Assembly: GCA_025929805.1 (NCBI GenBank)
Contig: JAICPP010000043.1
Span: forward strand, 1-17,344
DNA from: Gemmatimonadales bacterium
Lineage (GTDB): Bacteria > Gemmatimonadota > Gemmatimonadetes > Gemmatimonadales > GWC2-71-9
Length of the DNA: 17,344 bases
Reading direction: 5' to 3'
Part shown: in pieces, positions 6,481 to 13,859 of the stretch
How the letters are laid out: each line of letters starts with the position of its first letter
Position numbering within the stretch: the first letter of the stretch is position 1
Program-made: the position numbers and the translations under genes
Notes under the pieces: model-generated
The model's database searches: none
What the model was told of the DNA's origin: nothing
Seen by the model: only the letters and a program-made list of their open reading frames with translations

Positions 6481-8571
6481 ATGCTCTCGAAAACGATTCG
6501 CCGGCCGGCGCTACAACGCGCCTGGCTGGTTGCAGGTGTGGCTCTGCTTGCTCCGGAGCTGGTAGCGCAGTCTCCGGACTCGACTCAGGCCGGCGCCCAA
6601 CCCGTTGGGGCGGTGCGCGAGCTGGAGGCGATTACCGTCACGGCGGAGCGGCCCCGATCGGCGGCTCCTCCGGTGACCACCATCGAAATTCCGGCGGCCG
6701 TCCTGCGGCGGACCCTTGCCGCCGACGCATACGACCTGCTGCGGCGGACCAGCGGGATCGAGGTCCACCAGCAGGGCCAGGGCCCCGGCTTCGCCTCGGA
6801 TGCAGTGATTCGCGGCTTCTCCTCGGATCACTCGTCCGATGTGCTGGTGGTAATGGACGGGGTGCCGCTGAATCTGCCGGTGCACGGTCACGTCGAGGGG
6901 TACTCCGACTGGAGCATCCTCTCACCACCCGCGATCAGCTCACTCCGGGTCATCACCGGTCCGGCGAGCCCTTTGTATGGAGACTTTTCTCTTGCGGGTG
7001 TGGTGGAGGTGTTCACCGCCAGCGATGCAACTCACACCGCTGCCAGCGTGACCGGCTCCAGCTTTGGCGATGCCGGTGGCTGGATTCGCACCGGGAACCG
7101 GAGGGAAGGAAGCGGCTTCCTGGCCGCAGCCGAGGGACGACGGCAGCAGGGATGGCGCGACAACTCTGCTTACTGGCTGGGCAATGGCCTGGTGCGAGGC
7201 TGGCGGAAAGTCGGGACGGGGAGACTGGAAGGTGGCCTGGCGCTCTACGGATCAAGTTGGAATTCCCCGGGCTTCGTCTCGGTGTCCAGCTTTAACGACG
7301 ACGCTCTCACCCAGGCGACCGATCCGACGGATGGTGGCTCGGCCTATCGAGGAATTGCGCATGGCCGTTTTACTACGGTTTCGGGCGAGACCGGGATCGA
7401 GGCGACTACCTGGCTCCAGCGGATTCATTCCGGCGTGTATCTGACGATCCCTCACGATGGCCTGTTGGAACAAAGTGACGAGCAGGACCGCCGCACCGCG
7501 CTGGGCGGCCGCTTTCAAGTCAGCGAGCCACTGGGCGGGGGCGACCTGAGCGCTGGGATCGATGGGCGGGCGGACTTTGCCAGCTACAATCTCTACCACA
7601 CCGAACGCCGGAGCCGGCTCGATCCGACCAAACGGTTGGATGCCCGATACCTGGGTGGCGGTGCCTTTCTGCGGTGGAGAACGTTGCTGGGATCGAACGT
7701 GGCGCTGGATCTCGGTGCCCGGGCCGACGCGGCGCACTATCGCAGTCTGGACCGGTTGGCCGGAGGCGTCTGGCGAAGCAGCACCAGTGTTCTGCTGAGT
7801 CCCAAGCTGGGAGCGCGCTACCTCATTGGCGGGGGATGGTCGTTGTTGAGCTCGGTCAGCCGCGGCTTCCGGGGAGCGCCAGGAGTCGTGGCCGAGCCTA
7901 CACTGGAGCCGATCCAGGGTTGGAGCAAAGAGATCGGTGCGAGATACGACGGGAGCACGGTGACCGCACAGCTTGCCCTGTTTCGGCTGGATGTGTCTCA
8001 CGAGCGGATTCAAGATCCGGTGACTCGTGAGGTGCTGCCTACCGGAGAGAGTGCCCGGCAGGGCATCAACCTGGAAGCCGAAGTCCGGCTCACCTCGAAA
8101 CTCAAGCTCACGGCCGATGGGACGATCAACGACGCCAAGGTGAAGGGTGAGCCGAGTGAGCCGGCAAACCCACTCGTGGTACCCGAACTGGCTGTAGGGA
8201 TTGGAGGCAAACCGATTCGTCCCTCTTTCCATATCGAGCCGCTGGAGCCGGGTGACCCGGTGCCCAATGTGGCGCGGTGGATCGGGCGACTGGGCCTCGA
8301 GGGGGCTCTGGATCGCCGGCTTACGACACGCGGCCAAATCCGGTTTTCGGGACCGTACACGCCTATTGGAGAGCCCGGTGTGGAGACCCGTTCCTACGCC
8401 GTGCTCGATCTGGGCACGTCGATCGATGTGCCGGCACTCGGTGCTGTGATCGACCTCGAGCTTCAGAACGTGCTCGACGCCAAGTACCCGGAGCTTCGGG
8501 CTTCCGGGTTCATCAACCCCGGGGCACCCCGTACGCTCCGGGCCGCGCTGCATTTCGCCAACGATCGATGA
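6481..8571 (+). CDS. TonB-dependent outer-membrane receptor
   Basis: A 696-residue outer-membrane gated channel powered by TonB-ExbB-ExbD. A signal peptide covers about residues 1-30 (hydrophobic core WLVAGVALLAPELVA). A TonB-box-like ITVTAE follows at 51-56, then the plug domain (about 60-165) with DAYDLLRRTSGIEV, the VIRGF motif, VLVVMDGVPLN and VITGPASPLYG. The rest is a 22-strand-type barrel ending with LRAALHFANDR. The size matches small-ligand receptors (siderophore, cobalamin, metal). HGHVEGYSDW at about residues 138-147 gives a His-containing plug loop. ATG 6481 is preferred because GGAAG lies close upstream; a TTG at 6472 is the longer alternative. The stop overlaps the next gene's ATG (ATGA), so the two are coupled. 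The upstream His/Cys-rich gene and downstream lipoprotein suggest a metal or metal-complex ligand, which is inference. Confidence 0.93.
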   Translation: MLSKTIRRPALQRAWLVAGVALLAPELVAQSPDSTQAGAQPVGAVRELEAITVTAERPRSAAPPVTTIEIPAAVLRRTLAADAYDLLRRTSGIEVHQQGQGPGFASDAVIRGFSSDHSSDVLVVMDGVPLNLPVHGHVEGYSDWSILSPPAISSLRVITGPASPLYGDFSLAGVVEVFTASDATHTAASVTGSSFGDAGGWIRTGNRREGSGFLAAAEGRRQQGWRDNSAYWLGNGLVRGWRKVGTGRLEGGLALYGSSWNSPGFVSVSSFNDDALTQATDPTDGGSAYRGIAHGRFTTVSGETGIEATTWLQRIHSGVYLTIPHDGLLEQSDEQDRRTALGGRFQVSEPLGGGDLSAGIDGRADFASYNLYHTERRSRLDPTKRLDARYLGGGAFLRWRTLLGSNVALDLGARADAAHYRSLDRLAGGVWRSSTSVLLSPKLGARYLIGGGWSLLSSVSRGFRGAPGVVAEPTLEPIQGWSKEIGARYDGSTVTAQLALFRLDVSHERIQDPVTREVLPTGESARQGINLEAEVRLTSKLKLTADGTINDAKVKGEPSEPANPLVVPELAVGIGGKPIRPSFHIEPLEPGDPVPNVARWIGRLGLEGALDRRLTTRGQIRFSGPYTPIGEPGVETRSYAVLDLGTSIDVPALGAVIDLELQNVLDAKYPELRASGFINPGAPRTLRAALHFANDR

Positions 8572-9053
8572 ATCGCCAACTTCGACTTCTCCCTAGCGAG
8601 GATCCTGTGCGAACTCTCCCCCGGTTTCTGCTCACTCTGGCTCCTGTCGCCATGGCGGCCCTCGGCTCCGCCTGCGGCAATGGTGATGAGCTCCAGCCCG
8701 AGGACCACACGCCCGTCTCGTACAACGTGCTGATCAACGATGTGGCGGTCTCACCGCCCTACACCTTCGTTGCCGGACAGACGGCTCGCGTCCGAATCAA
8801 GTTCTTCAATGCCGCGGGGGAGGATCTCGATTCCGAGGAGACTGGACACTTCGCCGGATTGACCTTCAACCCCGTTGCGCTCGCCACTGCCGTGCGGCTG
8901 AACGACCACCACTATCAGTTCGATGTCACCGGGGGAACGGCGGGCGCTGGTACGGTGCAGGTGGGATACGGCCACGAGGACGTTGCCGATGAAACCGTCT
9001 TCGATCCGGTACCGGTCAATGTGACGACGTCCGGCGGAGGAAACCCTCTATAA
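8568..9053 (+). CDS. Small lipoprotein coupled to the TonB receptor
   Basis: I do not recognise the family. The 161-residue product has an N-terminal signal segment (about residues 15-35) ending LGSAC, so Cys36 is a plausible lipid-modified residue although the lipobox is not ideal. The mature part looks all-beta, with an Ig-like repeat pattern (YNVLINDVAV, TARVRIKFF, YQFDVTGG, GTVQVGYG). Histidines occur at GHFAGL, DHHYQF and GHEDVADE, so metal binding is conceivable. The ATG overlaps the receptor stop codon by ATGA, which strongly argues for a shared operon and function. A GTG at 8607 is an alternative start that would still keep a signal peptide. It may be a surface or periplasmic partner that delivers ligand to the receptor; that is inference. 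Confidence 0.75.
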   Translation: MNRQLRLLPSEDPVRTLPRFLLTLAPVAMAALGSACGNGDELQPEDHTPVSYNVLINDVAVSPPYTFVAGQTARVRIKFFNAAGEDLDSEETGHFAGLTFNPVALATAVRLNDHHYQFDVTGGTAGAGTVQVGYGHEDVADETVFDPVPVNVTTSGGGNPL

Positions 9054-9055
9054 CA

Positions 9056-9997
9056 ATGGCCTGGAGCGCTTGTCCTGCCTACATTGTGACCATGACAGTG
9101 AGCGCCAAGCCAGTGACACCCGTTGCAGGGCAGGGAGCCGGTACGCCAACCGTTTGGGTAGACGGAAAATGGTGCGACCGTGCCAGCGCCACGATTTCGG
9201 TGTACGACCACGGCCTGCTCTATGGTGACGGTGTGTTCGAGGGTGTTCGAGTATATGGCGGCAAGATCTTCCGTCTGTCGGAGCACCTCGAACGGCTGTA
9301 CGACTCCGCCAAGGCCATCTGGCTCACCATCCCCATGGATCGGCAGGAGATGACGGCCATCACGGAGGAGGGGGTGCGGCGGTCGGGAATTACGGAGGCC
9401 TACGTCCGCCATATCGTGACTCGTGGAGTGGGAGACCTGGGCCTCGATCCCCGCAAATGTGCCAAACCTTCAGTGCTCATCATTGTCGACACCATCAAGC
9501 TGTGGCCGGAACAGGTATATGAAGCCGGGCTCAGCGTGATCACCGCGGGAACGCCGATTCCCCACCGGGAATCGCTCTCGCCTCGAGTAAAATCACTCAA
9601 CTACCTCGCGCATATCCTGGCCAAGATCGAAGGGATTCATGCCGGTGCCGATGAAGTCCTGATGCTGGACAGCGCCGGCGCGGTTGCGGAGGGCTCGGGC
9701 CAGAACGTTTTCGTGGCAAAGAACGGTCGGCTCAAAACGCCGCCACCCTACGCCGGCATTTTGAAGGGGGTCACCCGAGACGTCGTCATGGACCTCGCCG
9801 CCAAGGCGGGGTATCACGTCGAGGAATCAGTGCTGAACCGCTACGATGTCTACACCGCTGACGAAGCATTCTTGACTGGCACGGCTACGGAGCTGGTGGC
9901 AATCCGGCAGCTCGACGGGCGCATCATCGGCAGCGGCAAGGCAGGCCCTATTACCCGTGACCTACGCGCACGATTTCAAGCGTTGGTACGGAGCTGA
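9056..9997 (+). CDS. ilvE: Branched-chain amino-acid aminotransferase (PLP fold type IV)
   Basis: This enzyme transfers the amino group between glutamate and the 2-oxo acids of leucine, isoleucine and valine, using pyridoxal phosphate. Typical family motifs are present in order: VWVDGKW, SVYDHGLLYGDGVFEGVRVYGG, TRGVGDLGLDP, and SLSPRVKSLNYL with the PLP lysine (K179 from the first Met). They are followed by the conserved Glu in AEGSGQNVF, the GITRD-type motif seen as ILKGVTRD, and AFLTGTATEL near the end. The 313-residue frame is slightly longer than usual; the first 12-30 residues are not conserved, and Met13 at 9092 is a credible alternative start. ATG 9056 begins two bases after the lipoprotein stop and has GGAGG about 15 bases upstream. 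D-amino-acid aminotransferase and 4-amino-4-deoxychorismate lyase are related families, but the length and EGSGQN context favour ilvE. Confidence 0.93.
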   Translation: MAWSACPAYIVTMTVSAKPVTPVAGQGAGTPTVWVDGKWCDRASATISVYDHGLLYGDGVFEGVRVYGGKIFRLSEHLERLYDSAKAIWLTIPMDRQEMTAITEEGVRRSGITEAYVRHIVTRGVGDLGLDPRKCAKPSVLIIVDTIKLWPEQVYEAGLSVITAGTPIPHRESLSPRVKSLNYLAHILAKIEGIHAGADEVLMLDSAGAVAEGSGQNVFVAKNGRLKTPPPYAGILKGVTRDVVMDLAAKAGYHVEESVLNRYDVYTADEAFLTGTATELVAIRQLDGRIIGSGKAGPITRDLRARFQALVRS

Positions 9998-10007
9998 CGG
10001 TCTCTGC

Positions 10008-10247
10008 ATGGCGTGGCGGATACTGGAGCACGCAGGTCGTAAATGGAACGTTTCTCTGGCCGCCGAGCGTGGCCCGAATTCATCGCAGTGGAATCTCGTG
10101 TTCTCCTTTCGTGCCAGTGATCCGGCTCAGCGCTCCATCTGGGCCACCTACCCTCTCTCGTCTTCCTCGAAGGCATCGTTGTTTGCGCAGGCCGACCGCA
10201 TTTCAGACAAGGACCTGGTGGAGCTCCTCGCCGCACAGCTGACCTAA
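10008..10247 (+). CDS. Small hypothetical protein downstream of ilvE
   Basis: I do not recognise this 79-residue protein. It begins 10 bases after the ilvE stop, at an ATG giving MAWRILEHAGRKWNV. The frame is open upstream to 9957 but overlaps ilvE there. The composition is that of a soluble, mixed alpha/beta protein: a Trp-rich N-terminal half with VSLAAER and WNLVFSFR strand-like stretches, then a helix-rich end (DKDLVELLAAQL). No signal peptide, membrane segment or metal motif is visible. Its position between ilvE and another small gene on the same strand suggests an operon. A weak hairpin follows its stop at 10252-10271 (GGCATGGGC-TTT-GCCCTGCC) without a U-tract. Confidence 0.65.
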   Translation: MAWRILEHAGRKWNVSLAAERGPNSSQWNLVFSFRASDPAQRSIWATYPLSSSSKASLFAQADRISDKDLVELLAAQLT

Positions 10248-10317
10248 AAATGGCATGGGCTTTGCCCTGCCCGCTCGTGTGTCTCTCCCTGAATTCGAAC
10301 CTGCCCCAAGGACGACA

Positions 10318-10740
10318 ATGTCGTCAGCTCCGCTCCCGGAACGCCTGCGTTTCGCGGAGTTCACCCTCGACCGGCTACCGAACGGTCGTTGTCGTGCGCG
10401 GGTCGGGTTGACCTGGAAGGACTCCGAGCAATTCACCGGCGAGGGCGAGGGCCTCGCGTCTCAGGCCGGTGAGCTGCGTTGTTCCGCCCAGGCATGCGTG
10501 GTGGCGCTGGGGCAGGCGGTGCAGGGTGGATTGAGCTTCGAGCTGCTCGGTGTCAAAGCGGTTCGGGCGTTCGATGCTACCGTGATCATCGTTTCTCTCG
10601 CGGTCCATGGGGAAGGGCCCGGGAGCGGACAGCGTGTAGTGGGCTCGTATCTCACGGAAACCGATACTCCCCGCGGTGCCGCGCTCGCTGTCCTGAACGC
10701 GACCAACCGAATCCTGGGAAACCGGCTGTTCATGCGGTAG
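10318..10740 (+). CDS. Small protein resembling a LeuA-type allosteric/dimerisation domain
   Basis: A 140-residue cytoplasmic protein. ATG 10318 is preferred because AAGGA lies about 7 bases upstream; the frame is open back to 10255 without recognisable content. The pattern RARVGLTWKDSEQFTGEGEG, then AQACVVALGQAV, then FELLGVKAVRAF followed by a beta strand, and finally TPRGAALAVLNATNRIL recalls the C-terminal regulatory domain of 2-isopropylmalate synthase: a beta strand, GxG turn, helix, the YxVxA-like strand, and a final helix ending in ALNR. Similar free-standing or C-terminal domains occur in unnamed proteins elsewhere. The nearby ilvE makes a link to branched-chain amino acids attractive, but the similarity is judged by eye. 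Confidence 0.6.
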   Translation: MSSAPLPERLRFAEFTLDRLPNGRCRARVGLTWKDSEQFTGEGEGLASQAGELRCSAQACVVALGQAVQGGLSFELLGVKAVRAFDATVIIVSLAVHGEGPGSGQRVVGSYLTETDTPRGAALAVLNATNRILGNRLFMR

Positions 10741-10835
10741 TCGCTATCCCCTTCGGTTCCCCAGCCAGCGCAAGGGACTGCACCGGGGCCTGCCTCAGTT
10801 CGCCCTTGGGTCCTGCGGTTTGCACGTGACATCGG

Positions 10836-10860
10836 CGGGCGATTTGCGCCCGAAATCTTT
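10836..10860 (+). terminator. Possible weak Rho-independent terminator
   Basis: A perfect 6-bp GC stem, CGGGCG-ATTTG-CGCCCG (10836-10852), followed by AAATCTTT. It lies 95 bases after the upstream stop and 49 bases before the next start. The U-tract is short and interrupted, so it may only pause transcription. Confidence 0.35.
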
Positions 10861-10908
10861 CCGAAGGCGCCACGGTGGTTGATCAGCCCCGCGCCCATAG
10901 GAGTCTTT

Positions 10909-12639
10909 ATGCACCGATTCTGGATCGTTCTCTCGATCGCCGGATTCATGGGCTGCAGCGGACGTAACGTCCCCTCTACACCCTCGCCTCGTCTGGCAGG
11001 GTCACCGCTCACCGGGAACCATCCCATCCCGCCTCCGCCCTCGATCAGCAGCCTCGACTCACTCGGTCTCTCCCTGGCTCCGGAGATTGACTCGCTTCTC
11101 GCCGACGATGTAGACGATCGCCGGCAGGCGGCTGACTCGGCAGCAGACGAGGCGGTGCTGGAAGAGTTGGCCGAGGCGCACCCGGATGAAAGTGCGGAGG
11201 ACGGGACGGACGAGGCGATCGAGTCGGATCCGGGCGGCGCCAACGCGGTCACCTGGGATATCGACGTCGCCACCTACAACAGCCACGATCGAGTGCAGTA
11301 TTACCTGGACTTCTTTCAGGGCCGCGGCCGTGAGCGGATGGAGATCTGGCTCACCCGCTTGCCGCGGTACGAGGGGATGATCCGTGAGCGCCTCCAACGA
11401 GAGAGTCTCCCGGGAGACCTGGTCTATCTCGCGCTGATCGAGAGCGGTTTTTCCAATACCGCGACCAGCCGGGCCAAGGCGGTAGGGATGTGGCAGTTCA
11501 TGAAGCGAACCGCAAAGGGGTACGGCCTTCGGGTGGACTCGTGGGTGGACGAAAGGCGGGATCCGTTCAAGGCGACCGACGCCGCCGTGCGCCACCTGGC
11601 GGATCTGAACCGGCGGTTCGGTTCGCTATACCTCGCAGCGGCGGCATACAATGCGGGCTCAGGCAAGGTATCGCGCGGTATTATCCGCCTGCCCGACGAC
11701 GACGAAAGCGACCCGGTCAAGTCCGACGCCACCTTCTTCCGCCTCTACGATACCAAGCTGCTCCGGCGGGAGACCAAGGACTATGTGCCCAAGCTCATCG
11801 CCGCCGCACTCATCGCCAAGGAGCCCAGGCGTTATGGCTTCCGGGTTGGTGACGCCGAGCCGGCTGCCTACGACTCGATCGTGGTACCCGACATGACCGG
11901 GCTCGATGTCATAGCCCGCCTGGCGGACACCACCGTCGCCGCCATTCGCGAGCTGAATCCCCAGTATCTCCGGCTCGCCACACCGCCGAAGTCCCGCGCG
12001 GTCGTGCGCCTGCCGGTCGGACGCGGAGAGCGAACCGTCACCGCATATGCCGAGCTGCCCCGCCGGCAGCGGGTCACGTTCATCGAGCACTACATGGCCC
12101 GGGGCGAGACCCTGGGTGGGCTTGCCCGCCGCTATCGCGTGAGTCAGGCCTTGCTCTTTGCAGCGAACCCGAAGCTCAACAGCCGCAGGATTCGAATCGG
12201 ACAGCGAGTCATCATTCCGACCGGTGGTGGCGTCCCTTCGACCAAGGTGGCACGCAGGATGGCCGAGCCGGTCGTGGCGGCGGGTACCAGCACGGGGACC
12301 TTTCACCGGGTGCGGCGAGGGGAGACCATCTCGGAGATCGCCGACGAGTATGGGGTAACCCAGCGGGAGCTGCTCACCTGGAATGGTCTGGACCGTCGGG
12401 GACGGATCCGCGTGGGGCAACGGTTGCGGGTGGTCTCACCGGACGCAGTGCGCCCGCCGTCGCCCCAGAGGGATACGAGAGATGCCGCCGGAGTGCGAAC
12501 TCACGTGGTGCGACGGGGGGAAACGCTCACGGGCCTGGCGAAACGGTATGGCGTCTCGGTCCAGGCCCTGAGAGAGGCGAATGGAATGACAGAGCGCGAG
12601 ACCTTGAAGGCCGGCGTCGCCCTCAAAATCCCCGGTTAG
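10909..12639 (+). CDS. MltD-like lytic transglycosylase lipoprotein with three LysM domains
   Basis: A 576-residue secreted enzyme that cleaves peptidoglycan between MurNAc and GlcNAc, leaving 1,6-anhydro ends. The N-terminus (RFWIVLSIAGFMGC) is a short signal ending at Cys16, giving an envelope-anchored lipoprotein, followed by an acidic linker (about 60-115). The SLT catalytic domain (about 150-320) shows YLALIESGF with catalytic Glu178, then SRAKAVGMWQFM and AAAYNAGSGKVSRG. Three LysM repeats follow at about 392-437, 463-508 and 530-576, each with the RGET start and a final xGQxxxIP-type strand. ATG 10909 has AGGAG just upstream; a longer frame from 10879 has none. Its stop codon overlaps the stop of the convergent transglycosylase gene. 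This domain order matches MltD but has one LysM more than E. coli MltD. Confidence 0.92.
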   Translation: MHRFWIVLSIAGFMGCSGRNVPSTPSPRLAGSPLTGNHPIPPPPSISSLDSLGLSLAPEIDSLLADDVDDRRQAADSAADEAVLEELAEAHPDESAEDGTDEAIESDPGGANAVTWDIDVATYNSHDRVQYYLDFFQGRGRERMEIWLTRLPRYEGMIRERLQRESLPGDLVYLALIESGFSNTATSRAKAVGMWQFMKRTAKGYGLRVDSWVDERRDPFKATDAAVRHLADLNRRFGSLYLAAAAYNAGSGKVSRGIIRLPDDDESDPVKSDATFFRLYDTKLLRRETKDYVPKLIAAALIAKEPRRYGFRVGDAEPAAYDSIVVPDMTGLDVIARLADTTVAAIRELNPQYLRLATPPKSRAVVRLPVGRGERTVTAYAELPRRQRVTFIEHYMARGETLGGLARRYRVSQALLFAANPKLNSRRIRIGQRVIIPTGGGVPSTKVARRMAEPVVAAGTSTGTFHRVRRGETISEIADEYGVTQRELLTWNGLDRRGRIRVGQRLRVVSPDAVRPPSPQRDTRDAAGVRTHVVRRGETLTGLAKRYGVSVQALREANGMTERETLKAGVALKIPG

Positions 12640-13334
12640 CGAAGCGGGTTGGCCGTCATCGGGCGATAGCCTCTCAACACCGCGTCGGAATATCCGTTCG
12701 CCGGGTTGCCGCCCTTGGCCAGGATCTGATCGACCCGCTTGGGTCCTCGGTTGTACGCCAGCAGTGCCAGGTGGATATCGTAGTTGAATCGGGTCAGCAG
12801 CTCGTTGAGAAAGCGGAAGCCCAGGCGCAGGTTGGTGTCGCGATCGTAGAGATCGCGTTCCTTGATGTTCGGCTGGTAGAACCGTGCGGTGGCGAGCTGA
12901 AGCTGGGTGTAGCCGAAAGCCTGCATGGGGCTCTTGGCCTTGCGGTTGAACTGGCTCTCGATCTTGACCAGCTGATATCCCAGTGAAGGATCGATTCCTT
13001 CACTGAGGGCGATGTCGTAGATGGCAGCCGACAGATCCGCCGGAATCTGATATCGGGTCGAGTTCTCCAGGATGGCGTTGGCCCGCTCGAGCTGCAGCTT
13101 GAGAACCATGGTCTCACCCTTGGCGGCTTCCAGCTGTTTGCCGAGGCTTCCCATCCGCCGGGCGACAATACCTGCATCCGGCAACGTGGCGTGATCGCTG
13201 GCGGCCCGCACGGCCTTGTTCCATCCGCCCAAAGCGCCGATCCCCACCGCAACAGCCAACAACACGCCGCCCCGAATCAGAACGCGTTCCGCCGTCATCG
13301 GCTTGGGTTCGCCGTAATCAATGGGTCTCGCCAC
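12636..13334 (-). CDS. Membrane-anchored lytic transglycosylase (SLT domain)
   Basis: A 232-residue protein with one N-terminal membrane anchor (about 17-37, VLIRGGVLLAVAVGIGAL), a short coiled-coil-like linker (61-92), and an SLT fold. The catalytic Glu is E126 in LVKIESQFN; SPMQAFGYTQLQLATA replaces the commoner AxGLMQL, and LLAYNRGPKRV is the family's final motif. It should act on peptidoglycan in the periplasm. I chose GTG 13334 because AAAGGGG lies 7 bases upstream; a longer frame from 13376 lacks such a site. It is the third gene after holB and moaC, with a 45-base gap to moaC. The stop codon (TAA) overlaps that of the convergent LysM transglycosylase by two bases. Confidence 0.88.
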   Translation of the reverse strand: MARPIDYGEPKPMTAERVLIRGGVLLAVAVGIGALGGWNKAVRAASDHATLPDAGIVARRMGSLGKQLEAAKGETMVLKLQLERANAILENSTRYQIPADLSAAIYDIALSEGIDPSLGYQLVKIESQFNRKAKSPMQAFGYTQLQLATARFYQPNIKERDLYDRDTNLRLGFRFLNELLTRFNYDIHLALLAYNRGPKRVDQILAKGGNPANGYSDAVLRGYRPMTANPLR

Positions 13335-13379
13335 GTGACAACCCCTTTCTCTCGTGAGAAGGCCGCACCACCGCACCGG

Positions 13380-13859
13380 TCAAGCCTCGGGTCGGCTCCA
13401 ATCGCCTCGGGTTCCACCGGTCTTGCTAACCAGACGAACTTCTTCGATAAGCATTCCTCGATCGATTGCCTTGACCATGTCATACACCGTCAAACACGCG
13501 ACCGCGACCGCGGTCATTGCTTCCATTTCTACACCGGTCCGGGCGACGGTCTTGGCCACCGCCGTGATTCGCACCCCGGGCAACTCCGGCTCGAGCCGTG
13601 CCTCGACCTGTACGAGATCCAAAGCCAGTGGGTGACACAGGGGGATGAGCTCACCCGTGCGTTTGGCTCCCATGGTACCCGCCACCTCCGCTACCGCCAG
13701 CACATCACCCTTAGCCACGGCGTGCGCCGCCACTTCCTCGAAGGCGTCTCGCGACATCCGCACTACCCCCTCAGCCACTGCGGTGCGGGCCGTTTCATGC
13801 TTTGCGCTCACATCCACCATGCGGGCCCGGCCCAGCTCGTCGAGATGGCTCGGCTTCAC
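13380..13859 (-). CDS. moaC: Cyclic pyranopterin monophosphate synthase (molybdenum cofactor)
   Basis: MoaC acts with MoaA in the first step of molybdenum-cofactor synthesis, turning 3',8-cyclo-7,8-dihydro-GTP into cyclic pyranopterin monophosphate. The 159-residue protein keeps the expected signatures: MVDVSAK near the start, RTGELIPLCHPL (67-78), VARTGVEMEAMTAV (105-118), and DMVKA (127-131) with the catalytic Asp and Lys. The usual KSGG tail motif is KTGG (146-149) here. The length is normal. Its ATG overlaps the holB stop codon (ATGA), so translation is coupled. No other moa gene is visible in the window, so the pathway partners must lie elsewhere. Confidence 0.97.
   Translation of the reverse strand: MKPSHLDELGRARMVDVSAKHETARTAVAEGVVRMSRDAFEEVAAHAVAKGDVLAVAEVAGTMGAKRTGELIPLCHPLALDLVQVEARLEPELPGVRITAVAKTVARTGVEMEAMTAVAVACLTVYDMVKAIDRGMLIEEVRLVSKTGGTRGDWSRPEA

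Noticed and set aside
6438..7295. A 285-codon plus-strand frame overlapping the start of the TonB receptor
   Set aside because: It is rich in Gly, Arg and Ala and lacks any motif; the receptor frame explains the same bases.
7252..8553. A 433-codon open frame on the minus strand, antisense to the TonB receptor
   Set aside because: It is a shadow frame caused by high GC in the third codon position. The plus frame has a signal peptide, plug motifs and barrel, and the minus product has no recognisable motif.
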